A stretch of 64,000 nt of DNA from Kamptonema formosum PCC 6407 (GTDB lineage: Bacteria; Cyanobacteriota; Cyanobacteriia; Cyanobacteriales; Microcoleaceae). The notes beneath the pieces were generated by a model that was given only the letters and a program-made list of their open reading frames with translations, searched no databases and had not been told where the DNA came from. A program made the translations under genes and the position numbers. The DNA is taken from assembly GCF_000332155.1 (NCBI RefSeq), contig NZ_KB235904.1, forward strand, positions 629,078 through 693,077. Reading direction: 5' to 3'. Positions within the stretch are counted from its first letter, which is position 1. The number at the start of each line of letters is the position of its first letter. Below are positions 1-8,128 of the stretch, in pieces.

Positions 1-2
1 AA

Positions 3-47
3 GATTCTCTCAAAAACCCGGTTTCTGGAGCCCCATGTGTAAGTCCT
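3..47 (+). repeat. Dispersed ACCCGGTTTCT repeat, copy 1
   Basis: This stretch has the core AAAAACCCGGTTTCT and ends in AAGTCCT. Nearly the same sequence recurs in inverse orientation near 5485-5530 and in variants near 5687, 30459, 49395, 51790 and 54552. It contains no open frame and is intergenic repeat DNA of unknown origin. Confidence 0.8.
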
Positions 48-65
48 ACTTAAGCTGAAGCCGCC

Positions 66-84
66 AGGGGTTAAAACCCCTGTC
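66..84. repeat. Palindromic box left of the IS110 gene
   Basis: The palindrome AGGGGTTAAAACCCCTGTC lies on the left of the transposase gene. A near-identical palindrome (GACAGGGG/CCCCTGTC) lies on its right at 1812-1833. The pair may mark the neighbourhood of the element ends or be a dispersed palindrome that served as target; IS110 elements normally make no clear terminal repeats, so the exact ends are not set. Confidence 0.5.
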
Positions 85-110
85 TAATAAATGAAGTCCT
101 CCTCAGAAAC

Positions 111-1481
111 TCAATCTAGTTTTGAGGCGCAAGCAACCAGCTCAAACCCAAGAGATTGAGCTGTTTTCTCCAGCTTAGAGACAATACGTTGTCGATATTT
201 CTGTTCGTAATAGTCAGCACCTGAATCGGCATAAGCGGTTTTTGTACTCCAGAGGTGATAGAAGATGCGGGCTAGCTTGTGGGCAGTAGCGGTATTAGCC
301 TCTGGAGCGCCCAATCTGGCTCGTAACCGACGATAAAAAGCCCCCAAAGCTGATTGAGAGCGAGATAAAGATTGAGCAGCTAAACGGAAGGCATTAGCAG
401 CCCGATTAACTACACAACGGGTATGAGAACTTTTGACTTTACCGCCTGTAATCCTCGCAGACGGACACAACCCTAACCAAGAACAAAAATGCTTAACAGT
501 GGGAAAACGAGTAGCATCCAATCCGACTTCCGAGAGCAGAGCTTGTACTGTGAGGACATCAAAACCAGGGATTTGAGTAAAATCTACTCCACTAATCCGA
601 TACAACTGATGGCGCAAGTCAAAATTGGGTTCGTGACCTCTGGGCTTTCTGTTACCCCGTTTGGGAGGGTCTGGTGGAGGATGGTTTTCTTCGCTAGCAA
701 AGCTAGCTAAATATCGCTCAATCTCCACATCGCAGCTAGCAATTTGCTCTTGATAGATGTCGTAGAGTTGTAACTCTTGTTTTAACACAAATATATGCTC
801 AACTCGATAGTCTCCACTCAAGGCTTTAGCAATATCTGCGGTACTACTTTTAATCCGAGAATTTTTCAAATTAGCTAAGACTTGAGGATTCCTTTCTCCA
901 GCTACAATGGCGCGGATAATTGCCATCCCAGTGACTCCTGTGATGTCACTGATGACTTTATGTAGTTGCAGATTCATTTGAATTAATGCTTTCTGCATCC
1001 GCAGTACGTGGCTGCTACTGCTTTTGATTAAGTTATCGCGGTGGCGAATGTAACTACGTAGAACACAACTTTGGTCATCAGGACGAAAGGAACCGGACAA
1101 TAAACCATAAGTATGTAGCTGTTGCAACCATTGACAATCCAACACATCACTTTTTCTGCCCGGTACGGTTTTGACGTGATGGGCATTCACCAGTTTGACT
1201 TCGATACCCCTGGCTTCAAAAATTTGAAAGGCTGGTATCCAATAGACTCCTGTCGATTCCATCGCGATGGTGTCTATCCCACATTCCACTAACCATGAGG
1301 CCATCTCGATTAAGTCAGGGGTAAAACAGCCAAATTTACGTACATTCTGTGACGTTCGATCAGGTGGAACGCAAACCCAGTGTTCTTGTGAGCCAATATC
1401 TATACCTGCGGCATTTGGGTTAATCTGGGTGAAATTAGACATTTCACCCGCAACAGGTTTGCTTATCTTGCATCGGATCAT
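111..1481 (-). CDS. IS110-family transposase (DEDD recombinase)
   Basis: Site-specific recombinase of an IS110-type insertion sequence. The N-terminal RuvC-like DEDD domain is visible: AGIDIGSQ near residue 25, the ESTGVYW motif near 75, then GRKSDVLDCQWLQ near 110. The C-terminal Transposase_20 domain follows (PGFDVLTVQALLSEVG, FCSWLGLCPS, ITGGKVKSS). The full 456-residue frame is intact, so the element may be active. AGGAG lies 8 nt before the chosen start; an internal ATG at 1442, just before the conserved domain, is an alternative start. Known family members carry a structured 'bridge' RNA in a non-coding end; here the longest non-coding flank is upstream of the gene (1482 to about 1800). 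Confidence 0.93.
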   Translation of the reverse strand: MIRCKISKPVAGEMSNFTQINPNAAGIDIGSQEHWVCVPPDRTSQNVRKFGCFTPDLIEMASWLVECGIDTIAMESTGVYWIPAFQIFEARGIEVKLVNAHHVKTVPGRKSDVLDCQWLQQLHTYGLLSGSFRPDDQSCVLRSYIRHRDNLIKSSSSHVLRMQKALIQMNLQLHKVISDITGVTGMAIIRAIVAGERNPQVLANLKNSRIKSSTADIAKALSGDYRVEHIFVLKQELQLYDIYQEQIASCDVEIERYLASFASEENHPPPDPPKRGNRKPRGHEPNFDLRHQLYRISGVDFTQIPGFDVLTVQALLSEVGLDATRFPTVKHFCSWLGLCPSARITGGKVKSSHTRCVVNRAANAFRLAAQSLSRSQSALGAFYRRLRARLGAPEANTATAHKLARIFYHLWSTKTAYADSGADYYEQKYRQRIVSKLEKTAQSLGFELVACASKLD

Positions 1482-1756
1482 TTAGATGACTCCTCTTGGC
1501 GCTCGAACGAAAGGAAGTGTCCCGATTGGTGGGCGGATGTGATCTTAGATTCTCCTCAACGGGATAGGGTAATAGCCCTTCACCAATGTCATAATCATCA
1601 TGCCCACGACCACGCTCTGAATCAGGCTCAAAATCGCACTATTGATTTGTCGGTCTTTGACTCTCAGGACACAGGGATAATATATCCGACTGGCAACTTT
1701 TGGGCTAGCTTTACTGTTTCTGTGATTCATAACGGGCACGCCGGGCCCGTGGAACG
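1482..1756 (-). other. Non-coding 5' flank of the IS110 gene, possible bridge-RNA region
   Basis: About 275 bases upstream of the transposase start contain no convincing gene. IS110-group elements are known to encode a bridge RNA in the non-coding end upstream of the recombinase gene, so this is the place to look. No specific RNA fold was demonstrated here; the assignment rests on position only. Confidence 0.3.
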
Positions 1757-1797
1757 CTCTGAAGAGGACTAATGAGTTTTCTTAGTCCTCTTCAGAG
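1757..1797. repeat. Perfect 16-bp inverted repeat
   Basis: The arm CTCTGAAGAGGACTAA (1757-1772) is followed by a 9-nt loop and its exact reverse complement (1782-1797). It lies right of the IS110 gene and could be a structured end of the element or a chromosomal terminator. A related but imperfect AGTCCTCxTCAGA sequence occurs left of the gene around 93-115. Confidence 0.75.
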
Positions 1798-1941
1798 GAC
1801 TCGATCTTTGAGACAGGGGTTTTAACCCCTGTCGGAGTGAGGGTTTGACGTTAAGTTGAAACACCTTGGGCGAAAGCCTAAGTCCATACCGTACTTATGA
1901 GTTAAAAGTTGCGTAAATGCTATATTTTTCACGCCTTAGTA

Positions 1942-3393
1942 TTAATTTCGATGCCAAATAGTTGTACCATCCTTCTGATCGATTAAAGTAATACCTCGAT
2001 CTTTAAGTTCATTACGAATGCGATCGCCCTCAGCAAAATTCTTAGCTTTCCTTGCTGCTAATCGCTGCTGAATTAAAATCTCAATATCCTTATCGGTTAA
2101 TCCTGATTGATCAGCAGAAAGAGTCGCACTCGCCGGAACAAGATTAGTAAGTCCTAAAACATGGAGCAAACTAACCAGTGTATGCCACTTTTGTTGTATA
2201 ACTTCCCCTGGCGTTTCTATTTTTCCCCCATGAATCAAAATATTGCGATCGCGCCGTAATTCCTTCGCCAATTCAAACACAACCGCTAAAGCATTAGGAG
2301 TATTAAAATCATCATCCATAGCCGATTGAAATTGCTGCACAGCCTCCTTATCTTCTAGGGCTAATTTCCAACCAAACTGGGAACCGTATTCATGCCCAAA
2401 AAGAAACCCTTCATTAATAGTATTCCAACCATTTTGAGCAGATGCGATCGCATCATCCGTAAAATCAATCGGTTTGCGATAATGAGCCGTCAACACAAAC
2501 AACCGCACCACCATCGGGTCAGTGGGTTTATCCAACAACTCCCGAATTGTAATAAAATTCCCCAAAGACTTCGACATCTTCTCGCCATTCACCTTTACCA
2601 TGCCATTATGCAACCAATAAGTTGCTAACGGCTGGCCAGTCACCGCTTCCGATTGGGCAATTTCATTCTCATGGTGAGGAAAAATTAAATCAGAGCCGCC
2701 GCCGTGAATATCAATGCGATCGCCAAAACTTTGACGTACCATTGCTGAGCACTCTATGTGCCACCCAGGGCGGCCCGAACCCCAAGGCGAATCCCATGCC
2801 GGTTCCCCAGATTTAGCCCCCTTCCACAACGCAAAATCAAAGGGATCTTTCTTTTTTTGAGCCTCTGCGTCCTCCGATTCTACCCTACCGCTAGCGCCAG
2901 CTTGCATCTCATCAAACTTGCGGCCCGAAAGCTTTCCATACTCAGAAAATTGCCGGACTTTATAGTAAACATCGCCTCCCGACGCATAAGCATAACCCTT
3001 ACTTTCTAACTCGTGAATCAGCCGTTTAATGCCATCCATCGTATGAGTTGCGCGGGGATACTCATCCGCCTCCAAGACATTTAAACGCTTCATATCCTCA
3101 AAATAAGTCTGAGTGTAGCGTTCCGCTACTTCCTCCATTGAAGATCCCTCTTTTCGGGCGCGATTAAGGATTTTGTCGTCAATATCAGTAAAATTCTGGA
3201 CGTAGCGCACCTCATAGCCCCGCCACGTCAAATATCGGCGCACGACATCCCAAGCAATATAAGAACGCGCATGACCCAGATGGCAGTTATCGTAGACTGT
3301 CACGCCGCAGCAATACATCCGCACTTTTCCCGGTTCTATGGTTTCTAAGGGTTCTACCCGACGAGTCAAGCTGTTGTATAGTTTTGGGCTCAT
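1942..3393 (-). CDS. cysS: Cysteinyl-tRNA synthetase
   Basis: Class I aminoacyl-tRNA synthetase charging tRNA-Cys in the cytoplasm. The sequence shows the zinc-ligand and active-site start CGVTVYD near residue 30, the HIGH-type motif HLGHARS near 40, GWHIECSAM and HGGGSDLIFPHHENE in the middle, and the KMSKS loop (GEKMSKSLGN) near 275. Its 483 residues fit the family. An insert near residues 165-185, rich in Asp, Glu and Lys, sits between the first catalytic half and the GWHIECS motif, as in many cyanobacterial CysS. It is single and transcribed away from the DUF4912 gene. Confidence 0.97.
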   Translation of the reverse strand: MSPKLYNSLTRRVEPLETIEPGKVRMYCCGVTVYDNCHLGHARSYIAWDVVRRYLTWRGYEVRYVQNFTDIDDKILNRARKEGSSMEEVAERYTQTYFEDMKRLNVLEADEYPRATHTMDGIKRLIHELESKGYAYASGGDVYYKVRQFSEYGKLSGRKFDEMQAGASGRVESEDAEAQKKKDPFDFALWKGAKSGEPAWDSPWGSGRPGWHIECSAMVRQSFGDRIDIHGGGSDLIFPHHENEIAQSEAVTGQPLATYWLHNGMVKVNGEKMSKSLGNFITIRELLDKPTDPMVVRLFVLTAHYRKPIDFTDDAIASAQNGWNTINEGFLFGHEYGSQFGWKLALEDKEAVQQFQSAMDDDFNTPNALAVVFELAKELRRDRNILIHGGKIETPGEVIQQKWHTLVSLLHVLGLTNLVPASATLSADQSGLTDKDIEILIQQRLAARKAKNFAEGDRIRNELKDRGITLIDQKDGTTIWHRN

Positions 3394-3474
3394 GGCTGGT
3401 GTTGATTAATCTACTGCAAGCGTAGAGTGCTTTATCCATACTAAGACCTAACGCCCCTGTCCCGGCAGAAGATA

Positions 3475-3573
3475 CCGCCTAGAAGGCGGCATTACAGGGT
3501 TTATGTCATGGAATCATGACATAGGGTTTGATGGCGATCCCCAATTACGAGCAAATGTCAGGAAACCATGACA
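3475..3573. repeat. Cluster of small hairpins
   Basis: Three short inverted repeats sit in the cysS-DUF4912 gap: CCGCCT-AGA-AGGCGG (3475-3489), TATGTCATG-GAAT-CATGACATA (3502-3523), and a weaker TGTCA/TGACA pair (3556-3573). The first resembles the palindromic GGCGGC-type boxes at 8048 and 23386. No gene is supported in 3394-4035. Confidence 0.55.
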
Positions 3574-3904
3574 TAACGATCCCCAGTTCCTTGTAAATAC
3601 GTATATGTACTCATAATCAGGCTCAAAACCCCCTTGACCGAATCAGAATTTTTCTGCAACATATAGGACAAAAGCGATCCCCGCGATCCCAAAGAAATGC
3701 TTTCATTAGCATTTTGACTACTTAGATAGCGGTTAATGTGGCGAGCCACAAGCGTGAGGAGCAGCCTCAACCATTGTCGAAGAGTCCATCTTGTCTAGCA
3801 GGAATCATGGGAAACGCTTTCGTTCGCCAGGATGAAGCGTAAGGGAGCCAAAAAATTAAAGCCCCGGATTGAGAAGGGGACTTAAAAGACGAACAAGAGG
3901 CAAG

Positions 3905-3980
3905 GCTTTCAAGGTGGGAGCGATCGCCAGCTAGGACTTAATATCCAGTCCTAATAGCTTTTAACTCCCAAGGCGCAAAC
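3905..3980 (+). promoter_or_regulatory. Possible structured 5' leader of the DUF4912 gene
   Basis: A nested fold is possible: GGGAG (3916-3920) with CTCCC (3965-3969) enclosing TAGGACT (3932-3938) with AGTCCTA (3947-3953). It ends some 60 nt before the start codon. It matches no riboswitch class that I recognise; it may be a leader or a small RNA. Confidence 0.3.
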
Positions 3981-4035
3981 ATCTAAGTGTTTCCCAAAAC
4001 CTAACTTGCCGTCGTAATTACTGGAGAACAGACTC

Positions 4036-5292
4036 ATGGCCAAAGAACGCCCACCTTTAGAAGACATGACTTTGCGGCAACTGCGTAGAGTTGCCAGTGA
4101 ATATGGAGTCTCTCGCTATAGCCGGATGCGTAAATCGCAACTTCTGGGTTCAATCCAGGAAATTCAACGCACCAAATTTTCATATAGTCCATCTACTACA
4201 CTAGAGGCACAAGAAACAGTGGAAGCAGCAAAATTTGAACTAGGTCAAGAAGATCGTACTGGCGGCTCTCTGTCATCTGTCGATGAGGGTTTGGCAGATT
4301 TGCCCGATGGATATGGCGAAAGCCGGATTGTGTTGATGCCCCGCGATCCTGAATGGGCTTACACTTACTGGGATATTCCCAACAGTCACAAAGAAGAACT
4401 GCGTCGCCAAGGTGGCCAACAAATCGCCCTCCGGCTTTACGATGTCACCGACGTTAATCTCGAATATCAAAGTCCTCACAATATTCAAGAATATCCCTGC
4501 GATGAATTAGCCCGCGAGTGGTACGTGCCGATCCCTGTGAGCGATCGCGACTACGTAATCGATATCGGCTACCGTTGCGCCGATGGCCGCTGGATCGTTC
4601 TTGCCCGTTCCGCCGAAGTCCGCGTTCCCCCCGTCTACCCTAGCGACTGGATTGAAGATCAATTCATCACCGTAGGTTGGGAAGAAGATTTACGCGGTAA
4701 AACCTTCTTGGAACTGGTTCCCCCCAGCAAGAAAGTGGCACCTGCCAGTGCTGGCAACCCCATCTACGAACAAATCTTTGGCATGGCCGAATCTGCCGAA
4801 GCAATGCGGGTAGCCGGTTCCGTCTTCGGTTCGATGCAGCACGTCGCTGGTTCCATTCAGCAAGTCGCCATCCACGAACAAGCTTTGAGTTCCTATGTCT
4901 TCCCCTCCGGTGTGGGTATGTGGGCAGTTCCCACCACCTCCGGGCTAACGATGTCTGGGGTTGGTCTAACGATGTCTGGAGTAGGCTTTGGTGCTTCCAT
5001 GCCTCCAGCCAAGCCTCGCAAGTTCTGGTTAGTTGCTGACGCTGAATTGATTGTTTATGGTGCTACTGAACCCGATGCTACGGTTTACATCGGCGGACAA
5101 CCGATCAAACTGAATCCCGATGGCACTTTCCGCTATCAGATGTCTTTCCAAGACGGCTTGATTGACTATCCGATTTTCGCAGTCGCAGCAGATGGCGAAC
5201 AAAACCGCGCTATCCACATGAAGTTTACCCGCGAAACCCCCGATCGTCGTACCAATACTAAAGAGGAAGCTGTTCTAGAATGGCTTGGTTAA
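4036..5292 (+). CDS. DUF4912 domain protein
   Basis: Conserved protein of unknown molecular function found across cyanobacteria. The first 45 residues (MTLRQLRRVASEYGVSRYS) look like a Rho-N/SAP-type helical module that may bind nucleic acid. The DUF4912 signature SRIVLMPRDPEWAYTYWDIP follows at about residues 97-116. A middle region near 290-310 has a tandem LTMSGVG heptapeptide. The C-terminal third (VADAELIVYGATEPDATVYIGG) looks like a beta-sandwich. GGAGAACAG precedes the start with suitable spacing. It is monocistronic, ended by the hairpin at 5445-5480. Confidence 0.85.
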   Translation: MAKERPPLEDMTLRQLRRVASEYGVSRYSRMRKSQLLGSIQEIQRTKFSYSPSTTLEAQETVEAAKFELGQEDRTGGSLSSVDEGLADLPDGYGESRIVLMPRDPEWAYTYWDIPNSHKEELRRQGGQQIALRLYDVTDVNLEYQSPHNIQEYPCDELAREWYVPIPVSDRDYVIDIGYRCADGRWIVLARSAEVRVPPVYPSDWIEDQFITVGWEEDLRGKTFLELVPPSKKVAPASAGNPIYEQIFGMAESAEAMRVAGSVFGSMQHVAGSIQQVAIHEQALSSYVFPSGVGMWAVPTTSGLTMSGVGLTMSGVGFGASMPPAKPRKFWLVADAELIVYGATEPDATVYIGGQPIKLNPDGTFRYQMSFQDGLIDYPIFAVAADGEQNRAIHMKFTRETPDRRTNTKEEAVLEWLG

Positions 5293-5444
5293 GGGCCTTT
5301 GCAGGCTTTGGGAGTAGCTATGCCTATGGCAAGCTACGGTAACACATCCATCTGTGCCAATTTTTTAACCAGCACAAGGTTCAGTTTGGACAGCAACTCA
5401 TTTGTTACCGTTAAGTTCAGACAACAACCCATAACACCCCCTAT

Positions 5445-5480
5445 ACACCGTTCTCCTCTTCTTTAGGAGCGGTGTTTTTT
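5445..5480 (+). terminator. Rho-independent terminator after the DUF4912 gene
   Basis: ACACCG pairs with CGGTGT and CTCCT with AGGAG (two-base bulge on the left), followed by a run of six T. It lies about 150 nt after the stop codon at 5292. Confidence 0.8.
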
Positions 5481-5484
5481 GTAT

Positions 5485-5530
5485 AGGACTTACGCATGGG
5501 ACTCCAGAAACCGGGTTTTTGAGAGAATCT
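5485..5530 (-). repeat. Dispersed ACCCGGTTTCT repeat, copy 2 (inverted)
   Basis: The reverse complement of this stretch matches the repeat at 3-47 almost base for base, including the AAGATTCTCTC end and the AAGTCCT end. Confidence 0.85.
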
Positions 5531-5545
5531 GTGGTCACAACGAAG

Positions 5546-5684
5546 TATAGCAACCGCCAGGGCGGTTAGGGGCTAGGGGCTAGGGGCTAGGGGCTAGGGA
5601 AAGAAGGAAAGAGAGGAAAGAGGGGAAGAGAGTCAATAGTTTGGGCCCTGAGTGAGTGTCTTAACCGTTGTGGCGGTTGCTATA
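5546..5684. repeat. MITE-like element with TATAGCAACCGCC ends, copy 1
   Basis: Perfect 13-bp terminal inverted repeats TATAGCAACCGCC (5546-5558) and its complement (5672-5684) enclose a (GGGGCTA)n tract at 5566-5599. The right half (TAGTTTGGG...GTGTCTTAACCG) is similar to sequences at 30395-30450 and 51725-51788, defining a small non-coding element family. Confidence 0.75.
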
Positions 5685-5686
5685 TT

Positions 5687-5728
5687 TTCGTAAAAAACCC
5701 GGTTTCTTTGGTTGGGTGCGTAAGTCCT
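5687..5728 (+). repeat. Dispersed ACCCGGTTTCT repeat, copy 3
   Basis: It has core AAAAAACCCGGTTTCTTTGG and ends in AAGTCCT. It abuts the MITE-like element, as other copies do at 30459 and 51790. Between 5729 and 5978 I see only AT-rich sequence with two GCGATCGC sites and no gene. Confidence 0.8.
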
Positions 5729-5978
5729 GTTGTGGTCAGAGGGCGATCGAGAATGTCTTATGTAGAAATTGCTTAAATTAAATAAATTAATACTTTCTTG
5801 AATTTTTATTGCAAAGCCTAATTTATCTTCACCAAAAAATTGAAAATCGAGTTAAGAGAGAGGAGGCGATCGCAATGGGAAGCCTAGACAATGGCGCGAT
5901 CGCAGCACCCATTCCCTAAGATAGAAGACTTCTAGTCAAACTAGGCATTCATTCTCAGCCTTAATTCCTGGATCGAAA

Positions 5979-7352
5979 ATGATAAATAGTAAACCTTTAG
6001 TTCAATTTCTTAGAAGCGTAACCCCAAAAGTCAAAATAAAAAATTTTTCGTTTTTACATTTATCCTTTGTGTGGCGAAGGACACGACTTTACTGGCTGGG
6101 ATTATTTGCTAGCATCATCTTAGGTATCTTATTTTTATTTATTCAACCCGCACTTACTCAGCAACCAACAGTTTTGACGATGCTCATGCAAGGTCAAGAC
6201 CTCCTTAACTGGAGGCCTTTTGTCGAAGAATTTGAACAGAAAAATCCAGATATTCGCATCAACTTAGTAGAAGGGCCATTTGATAGTAATCTCATAGAAA
6301 ATCTTTACACCTCTGCCTTCTTGTTAGGAGACTCGCCTTACGACATTATCAATATGGATATTGTCTGGGTTCCCAAGTTTGCAGCGGCAGGTTGGATAAT
6401 GGATCTTAGTAATAAAATTTCCTCAGAACAACTATCAAAATTTGTCCCCGGTAACGTTGAAGGCGGACGCTACAACGGCAAACTTTACCGCATTCCTCAC
6501 GCCTCCGATGCGGGAATGCTCTACTACCGTAAAGATATTTTAGAACAAGCTGGAGTCGAACCGCCCGAAACTTTTGAACAAATGGTAAATATTTCTCAAA
6601 ACTTGCAGAAACAGGGAAAAGCAACTTGGGGTTATCTCTGGCAAGGCAAACAATATGAAGGAGTATCGGCCATGTTTGTAGAGGTATTAGAAGGTTTTGG
6701 TGGCTTCTGGGCAAACCCTCAAACCTTTGAAATTGGACTGGATAAACCAGAGGCAATCAAAGCAGTTGAATTTCTTAAAAGTACAATTGCTAGCGGCATT
6801 TCACCTCCGGGAGTTACGACTTACGGGGAAGAAGAAACTCGCATTTTGTTTCAAAATGGTCAAACAATTTTCTTAAGGAATTGGCCCTATGTTTGGAAAC
6901 TGGCTAATGTCGAAGGCTCGAAGATTAAAGGTAAAATTGCGATTAAGCCTATGCTACACGCCGCTGGTAAAAAGGGCGGTTCCTGCTTAGGGGGATGGGG
7001 TTGGGGTATTTCCAAAACTTCGCGTCATCCAGAGGCAGCTTGGCGAACAATTCAGTATCTCACCAGCGAGGAAACGCAGAGAAAGTTTATTTTGCAAACC
7101 GGGTTTGTTCCTAGTTATAAATCGCTTTTTACTGACCGAGAAGTTGTTGCTCTGTATCCCCATTACCCAGAATTATTAAAGGTAGTAGAACAGTCAGCTT
7201 TGCGTCCTCCCTTGGCTCAATATGCTCAAGCTTCGGATATTTTGCAGCGTTATCTGAGTGCGGCTTTTACTGGGCGGATGAGTTCCGAAAAAGCAATGAA
7301 AGCAGCAGCAAGTGAAACCCGTAATTTGCTGGGAAGTTTTAAATCTTCTTAG
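5979..7352 (+). CDS. Sugar ABC transporter substrate-binding protein
   Basis: Extracellular solute-binding protein, family 1 (CUT1 class), expected to capture an oligo- or disaccharide in the periplasm. A positively charged N-terminus leads to a hydrophobic segment around residues 36-57 (LGLFASIILGILFLFIQPA), a signal or anchor. The mature part starts near TVLTMLMQGQDLLNWRPFVEEF and has DIINMDIVWVPKFAAAGW and SDAGMLYYRKDILEQAGVEPP, typical of the family. It is first of a same-strand set with two permeases and an ATPase downstream. Its substrate cannot be read from sequence. The partner permease gene directly downstream is broken, so its role may be lost. Confidence 0.9.
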   Translation: MINSKPLVQFLRSVTPKVKIKNFSFLHLSFVWRRTRLYWLGLFASIILGILFLFIQPALTQQPTVLTMLMQGQDLLNWRPFVEEFEQKNPDIRINLVEGPFDSNLIENLYTSAFLLGDSPYDIINMDIVWVPKFAAAGWIMDLSNKISSEQLSKFVPGNVEGGRYNGKLYRIPHASDAGMLYYRKDILEQAGVEPPETFEQMVNISQNLQKQGKATWGYLWQGKQYEGVSAMFVEVLEGFGGFWANPQTFEIGLDKPEAIKAVEFLKSTIASGISPPGVTTYGEEETRILFQNGQTIFLRNWPYVWKLANVEGSKIKGKIAIKPMLHAAGKKGGSCLGGWGWGISKTSRHPEAAWRTIQYLTSEETQRKFILQTGFVPSYKSLFTDREVVALYPHYPELLKVVEQSALRPPLAQYAQASDILQRYLSAAFTGRMSSEKAMKAAASETRNLLGSFKSS

Positions 7353-7402
7353 GCTAATGGCTAATTGCTAATGGCTAATTGCTAATGGCTAATTGCTAAT
7401 TG
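7353..7402. repeat. Heptanucleotide STRR array (TAATGGC/TAATTGC)
   Basis: Tandem 7-bp units alternate between CTAATGG and CTAATTG, starting directly after the stop codon of the binding-protein gene. This is a typical filamentous-cyanobacterial short tandem repeat. Confidence 0.85.
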
Positions 7403-7458
7403 TAATTAGCTAGAGTAATAGGTATGACAAAGATAGACAATTATCAATCCTTAAATAC

Positions 7459-8038
7459 ATGACAATAGACACGATACGGCGACGGGAACAAAAGACGGGT
7501 TGGATATTAGTAGCACCAGCATTAATTTTGCTGATAATCGTATTTGCTTACCCCAATCAATGACATTTTAATCCGTTTAGGACTAATTAAAATAGGAATT
7601 AATTGGCTGGGAGATCCAACTTTGGCAATGATGGCAGTTGTGCTAGCAGATGTTTGGAAAACTACCCCCTTTATCGCTTTGCTTTTGTTAGCAGGTTTGC
7701 AGTCAATCTCCCCAGATTTATATGAAGCTCATGCAATTGATGGTGCGACTCGATGGCAGAGTTTCCGGCAGATTACTTTACCGCTATTACTGCCCCAAAT
7801 TGTGATAGCATTGTTGTTTAGATTTGCCCAATCGTTCGGTATTTTTGACTTGATTCAAGTGATGACGGGAGGAGGGCCAGCAGGAGGAACTGAGACTATT
7901 TCTATCTACATTTACAGTACAGTAATGCGCTACCTAGATTTTGGCTATGGAGCGGCGTTAGTAGTTTGTACCTTCTTATTCCTGGTAGCAGCAGTTGCTA
8001 TTGCTGCCCATTTATTATCTAGAGCGCGAGCAAATTAG
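7459..8038 (+). pseudogene. Sugar ABC permease (MalF-like), internal deletion and frameshift
   Basis: The frame opens with an ATG at 7459 and gives 34 residues, including the first membrane helix (LVAPALILLIIVFAYP) typical of MalF-type permeases, then stops at 7561-7563. In another frame, coding resumes at once near 7554 with NDILIRLG, normally found some 90-100 residues later in such permeases, and continues to 8038. That part has the EAA loop (EAHAIDGATRWQSFRQITLP) and the TGGGPAGGTE motif. A roughly 280-300-base segment encoding helices 2-3 is thus missing with a change of frame. The only start for the 3' part would be a TTG without a clear ribosome site. Confidence 0.82.
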
Positions 8039-8047
8039 GTAACACTA

Positions 8048-8079
8048 CCCTCTGGGTGGTATTTTTACCGCCCAGAGGG
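8048..8079. repeat. Palindromic CCGCCCAGAGGG box, copy 1
   Basis: CCCTCTGGGTGGT (8048-8060) pairs with ACCGCCCAGAGGG (8067-8079) and is followed by CGGCGTTACG. The same box occurs at 23386-23427. Confidence 0.75.
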
Positions 8080-8128
8080 CGGCGTTACGTTTTAAAGAAG
8101 TTTCAATTGGTCAATTTAACAGTAAAAA

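Noticed and set aside
1539-1772. Plus-strand frame of 77 codons and a minus-strand frame of 64 codons beside the IS110 gene.
   Set aside because: They overlap each other, have no recognisable domain, and lie in the probable non-coding end of the element.
3558-3770. 70-codon minus-strand frame in the cysS-DUF4912 gap.
   Set aside because: It crosses a hairpin repeat region and has no protein-like conservation or ribosome site.
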